Positions 4,181 to 7,624 of a stretch of 7,624 nucleotides of DNA are shown one piece after another; the first letter of the stretch is position 1; every line of letters starts with the position of its first letter. Origin of the DNA: an uncultured Clostridia bacterium. GTDB lineage: Bacteria; Bacillota; Clostridia; Oscillospirales; CAG-272. The position numbers and the translations under genes are program-made. The stretch covers positions 1 to 7,624 of the forward strand of contig CALAFS010000140.1 in NCBI GenBank assembly GCA_937892405.1. The letters run 5' to 3'. A model generated the notes under the pieces. It made no database searches. It was not told where the DNA came from and saw only the letters and a list, made by a program, of their open reading frames with translations.

Positions 4181-6505
4181 TCATAAAAATCTCTTTATTT
4201 TGCTTATTTGCTTTTCTGAAAGTACTTTAGTATCAAAAAACAATATTTCTTCATCATTAATGCTTTTTATAATTGGAGTCAACCACTCAAAATCCTCAAA
4301 GTCAAACCCATAGCGAAGCATCATTATCTCTTTATCGTCATTCGTACCATATCGAATATAATTTGCCATTTTAATCGCCCGCTTGTCTTGGTGTTTTTCT
4401 CCATAAAGGCGAAAAGCAGCGTAATAAGCATCGCCAAATCTAAAACCAATTAGTTTATCCAAATAGTCATAAGTATCAAATACTACTCGATCATAGTCAA
4501 CAGCAAACGCTAATGTATTATGAGTGATAGAAAGCGATACCAGCTTTTTATTTGGGATTGATTGATATTGGGAAATCCACCGCGCAGGCAAACTTCTCGC
4601 TTCAATATTGCGAAAATATTCCGGTTTTTCTTGGTTTGCTTGTATCTGTCTGCGTTCATATGTTCTGGCAGCATACGAATACCTGTTCCACACAATTTGG
4701 CTAAATGTTCTTCCTTTTATCTTCCACATCAATATTTTTATTGCAGTTTTTACGATTTTGTCCTCTGCTTCGGATAGAGAACGCCCTAAATAACACATGT
4801 ACAATTCTGAGAACAAATCATAAATATGCGTTGCTTCTGCCGACATTTTCGAATCAATCATAGGCGATATATGTATTTTTTCACCAACAAACAGTGCTTC
4901 AAGAATTTTTGTCACCACATCGCAACTTTTGCTTGAAGATACTCTGTCAACCTCCAAATTAGTCATATTATATTCTTCATTAAATTTGTCGTTTTTTATT
5001 GCCTCCTTGTATTCACGATAATCATCATTCACGTCAGTCACAGCATCCAATTGTGAGATTTCGGATAAATGAGTGTCATTTGTTATTACTGATCGCAAAC
5101 CATTCTTTTTCGTTCCATCAATCACAATTTGTCCAAAATCAAATATAGCATTGCTTTTAGTAGATCTCCCAGCTCGACCAATAAGATTCTTGACATTCAA
5201 AGGTTTTGAAGGCTCGAAACGATCTATCCATACCAAATCAAAGGGCATATTTATGCCTTGATCTAATGTGGATGTGGCAAAACAAAGTCGACAATGCCCT
5301 TTTCGTGTAAATTCTTCGATAATCTTTCTTCCTTCCAAAGGGAGTGAGCCGTGATGGACAACTATACCTCGTTTCAAATATTCTATTAATGATGATGCGT
5401 AATCGCCTTTCTCAAGTTGACTTGCGCCAATATAGGTTCTCAACTTTTCTATTAAAGTCTTCGTTTCATCATCCAACATAAGTGATGGGCATAAATTTAT
5501 ATACTTTTGAAATTTCTTAAATATATCTTTACTGTATATACTAGACTTAGAGCAGTAGATCAGAGCTGTGCCTTCATTAAGTATGACTTTTTCCAATGGA
5601 TCAAAATCAACATCGTAATGAAAACGGCTGCTTCTTGCGAGAGAAAAATTTTTAAAACCTCTTTCGTTTCTAGAAAAAAAGATCTGACCTACATTTCTTT
5701 GTCTAAACAACTCATAATTCTCATCAGTGTAGCGAATATTATTCTTTTTATATTGAACCTCTGGATTATCAATGAAAGGATATGCAAACACGAATTTAGA
5801 TTTATTAAAAGTTTTCGTCACTCTCCGAATCACGCTATCATAATACAGCCCTCTAACTGAGGCGTCGTTACTCAATTGCGCTTCATCAAACATAAACAAA
5901 TCTACAGTGAGCTTATCTTTCAAAACAAACAAATCTTTCGTTCGTTCCGGGGTAACGATAAAAATATTTCTCTTACAACGTTTTGTGTTTATTAAGTCAA
6001 CAAATGTCATAACATTCACAGTCTTTATGTCCACTAAATCCACAACAAGATTGTAATACTCATTTATCAAAGCTCGAGATGGTACAATAATTACAATATC
6101 ATTAGTATACATACTTATTACATATCTAAAAACAAAAGACTTACCGGTGCTTGTTGGCGAAGAAAAGCTAAAATATTGTTGTTTTTTTATTTTGTCAATA
6201 ATTTCAACTTGGACAGGTGTAAATGTAGTATTATAATCCGCCTCTATTTGCTCTTTATATATATTGAACACACAATCCTCTAGCGACTGTGGAACAACAG
6301 TTTTATAAAAAAGACCCATTTTTATCAAAACCGTCTGCTCGTATTTTTTGAAAAATTCTGGTTGATAAAATTTAAAATAGCTTATTTTTTCAATAACTTC
6401 AACATCACTGGATCCATTTGCATATAAATCGCTAATGCATTTTTCAATAATACTATCTAAATCGATTCCATTTATAATTTTATTTAAGTCATGCGTTTTT
6501 TTCAT
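4181..6505 (-). CDS. hamB: Superfamily 2 helicase, probable Hachiman HamB
   Basis: A 774-aa ATP-dependent helicase/translocase. Helicase core motifs in order: FTPVQ at 95-99 (Q-motif position), Walker A SPTSTGKS at 116-123, motif Ia PSRAL at 142-146, VTPER at 184-188, motif II DEAQ at 207-210, ALIYCSKS near 314-321, VVHHGSLP at 382-389, motif V ATSTLDQGINMP at 410-421 and motif VI IGRAGRS at 442-448. All catalytic elements look intact. The C-terminal 300 residues carry no motif I recognise and are probably the family-specific part. In Hachiman, HamB senses damaged or phage DNA and restrains or releases the HamA nuclease. The gene overlaps the upstream nuclease gene by 17 nt and has only a weak ribosome binding site, so translational coupling is likely. 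It is strongly A+T-rich. The assignment rests on the pairing with a DUF1837-like gene; other helicase-nuclease defence pairs, such as AbpAB, are close relatives. Confidence 0.8.
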   Translation of the reverse strand: MKKTHDLNKIINGIDLDSIIEKCISDLYANGSSDVEVIEKISYFKFYQPEFFKKYEQTVLIKMGLFYKTVVPQSLEDCVFNIYKEQIEADYNTTFTPVQVEIIDKIKKQQYFSFSSPTSTGKSFVFRYVISMYTNDIVIIVPSRALINEYYNLVVDLVDIKTVNVMTFVDLINTKRCKRNIFIVTPERTKDLFVLKDKLTVDLFMFDEAQLSNDASVRGLYYDSVIRRVTKTFNKSKFVFAYPFIDNPEVQYKKNNIRYTDENYELFRQRNVGQIFFSRNERGFKNFSLARSSRFHYDVDFDPLEKVILNEGTALIYCSKSSIYSKDIFKKFQKYINLCPSLMLDDETKTLIEKLRTYIGASQLEKGDYASSLIEYLKRGIVVHHGSLPLEGRKIIEEFTRKGHCRLCFATSTLDQGINMPFDLVWIDRFEPSKPLNVKNLIGRAGRSTKSNAIFDFGQIVIDGTKKNGLRSVITNDTHLSEISQLDAVTDVNDDYREYKEAIKNDKFNEEYNMTNLEVDRVSSSKSCDVVTKILEALFVGEKIHISPMIDSKMSAEATHIYDLFSELYMCYLGRSLSEAEDKIVKTAIKILMWKIKGRTFSQIVWNRYSYAARTYERRQIQANQEKPEYFRNIEARSLPARWISQYQSIPNKKLVSLSITHNTLAFAVDYDRVVFDTYDYLDKLIGFRFGDAYYAAFRLYGEKHQDKRAIKMANYIRYGTNDDKEIMMLRYGFDFEDFEWLTPIIKSINDEEILFFDTKVLSEKQISKIKRFL

Positions 6506-7202
6506 TCATATTTACCGCAACCAATATTATTTTATGATTATTAACCAATTCTTTAAAGTGCTCGTTTGCTACAATGTTTTCAATCAATTTATTGTCGGAT
6601 ATATTCGTGGCTGAAAAGGCAACGCTTACTCCAAATTGATCGTTTCCCATTCTTTCCAGCGATTCCTCATCCACTAATGATTGTAGAATCGGAATATCAT
6701 CATAATGCTTCTTTTCAATTATAAACTGCCTAATTTGTGCCAAGCTTGTATTATAAGCATTTACGCCATTTACATATTTTGATTCGCCACATGAAATCGT
6801 GTGATTGCCCACATCTTCAGTAAAAAAATCAAACCCCGGATTTCCCACTTTTTTGCGTCCCAATAATTCTGCTAACGGAATATCTAAATGCTCTAATTGC
6901 TCAACTATGGAACGCTTCGAAAGAGTTGATACTATATATTCTCCCGCATTCGAAATTAGCGGATTGTCTTGATCATCATAAAAAGATTTTTTTAGATAAT
7001 CACACGTAGCCTGAGCTTTATGCTCCATTGATTTAATCAAGTAATCTTTATTAAATTTTGCCAACCAACTGAAATTCGATAATTCAATTAGTATTTCTTT
7101 AATCGTAACTTCTAATTTACCGGGGCTAACCCTGATGTAATAGACCGATCCATTCAACCCATATTGGGACAAATCTACATTATGGCTATTCAAGATTTTC
7201 AT
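6489..7202 (-). CDS. hamA: DUF1837 nuclease, probable Hachiman HamA
   Basis: A 237-aa protein with the layout of a DUF1837 PD-(D/E)xK-type nuclease. A helix contains AGEYIVSTL (E88 as the first acidic residue), then D125 lies in GNPGFDFF, and E140-S-K142 lies in ISCGESKYV. The order E...D...ExK is the expected metal-dependent active site, and GESK is the signature I associate with HamA and AbpA. In characterised Hachiman, HamA is the effector that degrades DNA when HamB is triggered. At 237 aa it seems short for HamA, mostly at the N-terminus, but no key residue is missing. The start ATG 7202 has AGGGA about 8 nt upstream, overlapping the stop of the Nudix gene 12 bp away. The 3' end overlaps hamB by 17 nt. 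It is A+T-rich like hamB and unlike the Nudix gene. Confidence 0.75.
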   Translation of the reverse strand: MKILNSHNVDLSQYGLNGSVYYIRVSPGKLEVTIKEILIELSNFSWLAKFNKDYLIKSMEHKAQATCDYLKKSFYDDQDNPLISNAGEYIVSTLSKRSIVEQLEHLDIPLAELLGRKKVGNPGFDFFTEDVGNHTISCGESKYVNGVNAYNTSLAQIRQFIIEKKHYDDIPILQSLVDEESLERMGNDQFGVSVAFSATNISDNKLIENIVANEHFKELVNNHKIILVAVNMNEKNA

Positions 7203-7214
7203 TGGTCGTTCCCT

Positions 7215-7595
7215 TTATTTTGATTTTATCAGTTTCAATATCTCCTCATCCGCCGGGCAGAAAGCATAATTCGGTATCTCACTCGGCGTGATCCACCGAA
7301 TATCGTTATGCTCCAGCTTTTGCGAAATGCCTTCGGCAATGGTGGCGTTGAACAGTGTCAAATGCACCGTGATATCGGGATATTCGTGGACAACATCAAT
7401 GAACACATCGCCAACGGACAACGTGACGGCAAGCTCTTCACGGCATTCCCGAATGAGTGCCTGTTCTTTGGTTTCACCGGGCTCCACCTTGCCGCCGACA
7501 AACTCCCAGAGAAGCCCTCTTGCTTTGTGCGCAGGGCGTTGGCAGATCATGAATTTGTCGCCCTCCCAAATGAGAGCCGCTACTACTTCGGTCAT
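7215..7595 (-). CDS. MutT-like Nudix hydrolase
   Basis: A 126-aa, full-length Nudix protein. The Nudix box runs from G35 to V57: GKVEPGE, then seven residues, then RECREELAV. The metal-binding REx2EE core (R49, E50, E53, E54) is intact; the usual glycine near the end of the box is alanine (A56). The preceding RPAHKARGLLWEFVGG and the later HNDIRWITPSEI are typical of the MutT/CTP-pyrophosphohydrolase group. These hydrolyse oxidised or non-canonical nucleoside triphosphates to the monophosphate and pyrophosphate, so nucleotide-pool sanitation is likely; the exact substrate cannot be read from sequence. ATG 7595 follows GAGG at 8-nt spacing. The gene is distinctly richer in G+C than hamAB, which follow 12 bp downstream and may share its transcript. 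Confidence 0.92.
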   Translation of the reverse strand: MTEVVAALIWEGDKFMICQRPAHKARGLLWEFVGGKVEPGETKEQALIRECREELAVTLSVGDVFIDVVHEYPDITVHLTLFNATIAEGISQKLEHNDIRWITPSEIPNYAFCPADEEILKLIKSK

Positions 7596-7624
7596 AAAAA
7601 TCGCCTCATTTCATTGCTTGTCCT

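Overview
This window looks like a chromosomal accessory region from a low-to-medium G+C Firmicute, most likely an anaerobic gut-type Clostridium relative. The grounds are strong AGGAGG-type ribosome binding sites, a LexA operator built on GAAC/GTTC half-sites, and a LexA gene joined to the start of a spore-photolyase-like (SPL) radical SAM gene, an arrangement I associate with Clostridia. The genus is not resolved. Every supported gene lies on the minus strand, so the region reads from high to low coordinates.

Reading in the direction of transcription: (1) 7595-7215, a MutT-like Nudix hydrolase. (2) 7202-4181, two overlapping genes that I read as a compact Hachiman anti-phage system: HamA, a DUF1837 PD-(D/E)xK-type nuclease, and HamB, a superfamily 2 helicase. 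They are much richer in A+T than the Nudix gene 12 bp upstream, which suggests a transferred cassette. (3) 4130-3701, two tandem copies of a short gene. The first is wrecked by a 45-nt in-frame deletion that creates a stop. The second is an intact 44-codon ORF with an excellent ribosome binding site and a long embedded hairpin, and it overlaps the next gene by 8 nt. (4) 3708-3367, an XRE-family repressor. (5) 3215-2511, a LexA repressor behind a perfect TTGACA-N17-TATAAT promoter flanked by two LexA-type operators with an unusual 5-bp spacer. (6) 2511-2365, the first 36 or so codons of an SPL-family radical SAM gene, overlapping the lexA stop by one base and then cut off by unrelated sequence. 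(7) About 2403-944, an A+T-richer block carrying a 423-aa protein of unknown function and a possible 38-aa ORF, apparently inserted or substituted into the radical SAM gene. (8) 925-1, an HTH_42 / AlkZ-like protein with a QAQ motif, whose C-terminus lies beyond the window.

The locus looks like a stress and defence neighbourhood assembled in pieces. LexA, Nudix and the AlkZ-like protein all fit DNA-damage or nucleotide-damage biology, and Hachiman adds anti-phage defence. At least two blocks, hamAB and the 423-aa gene, differ in composition from their surroundings. The strongest candidates for something undescribed are the 44-aa ORF with its hairpin and degenerate twin, the variant LexA operator, and the 423-aa protein. 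Family names come from motif recognition by eye, not from database searches.
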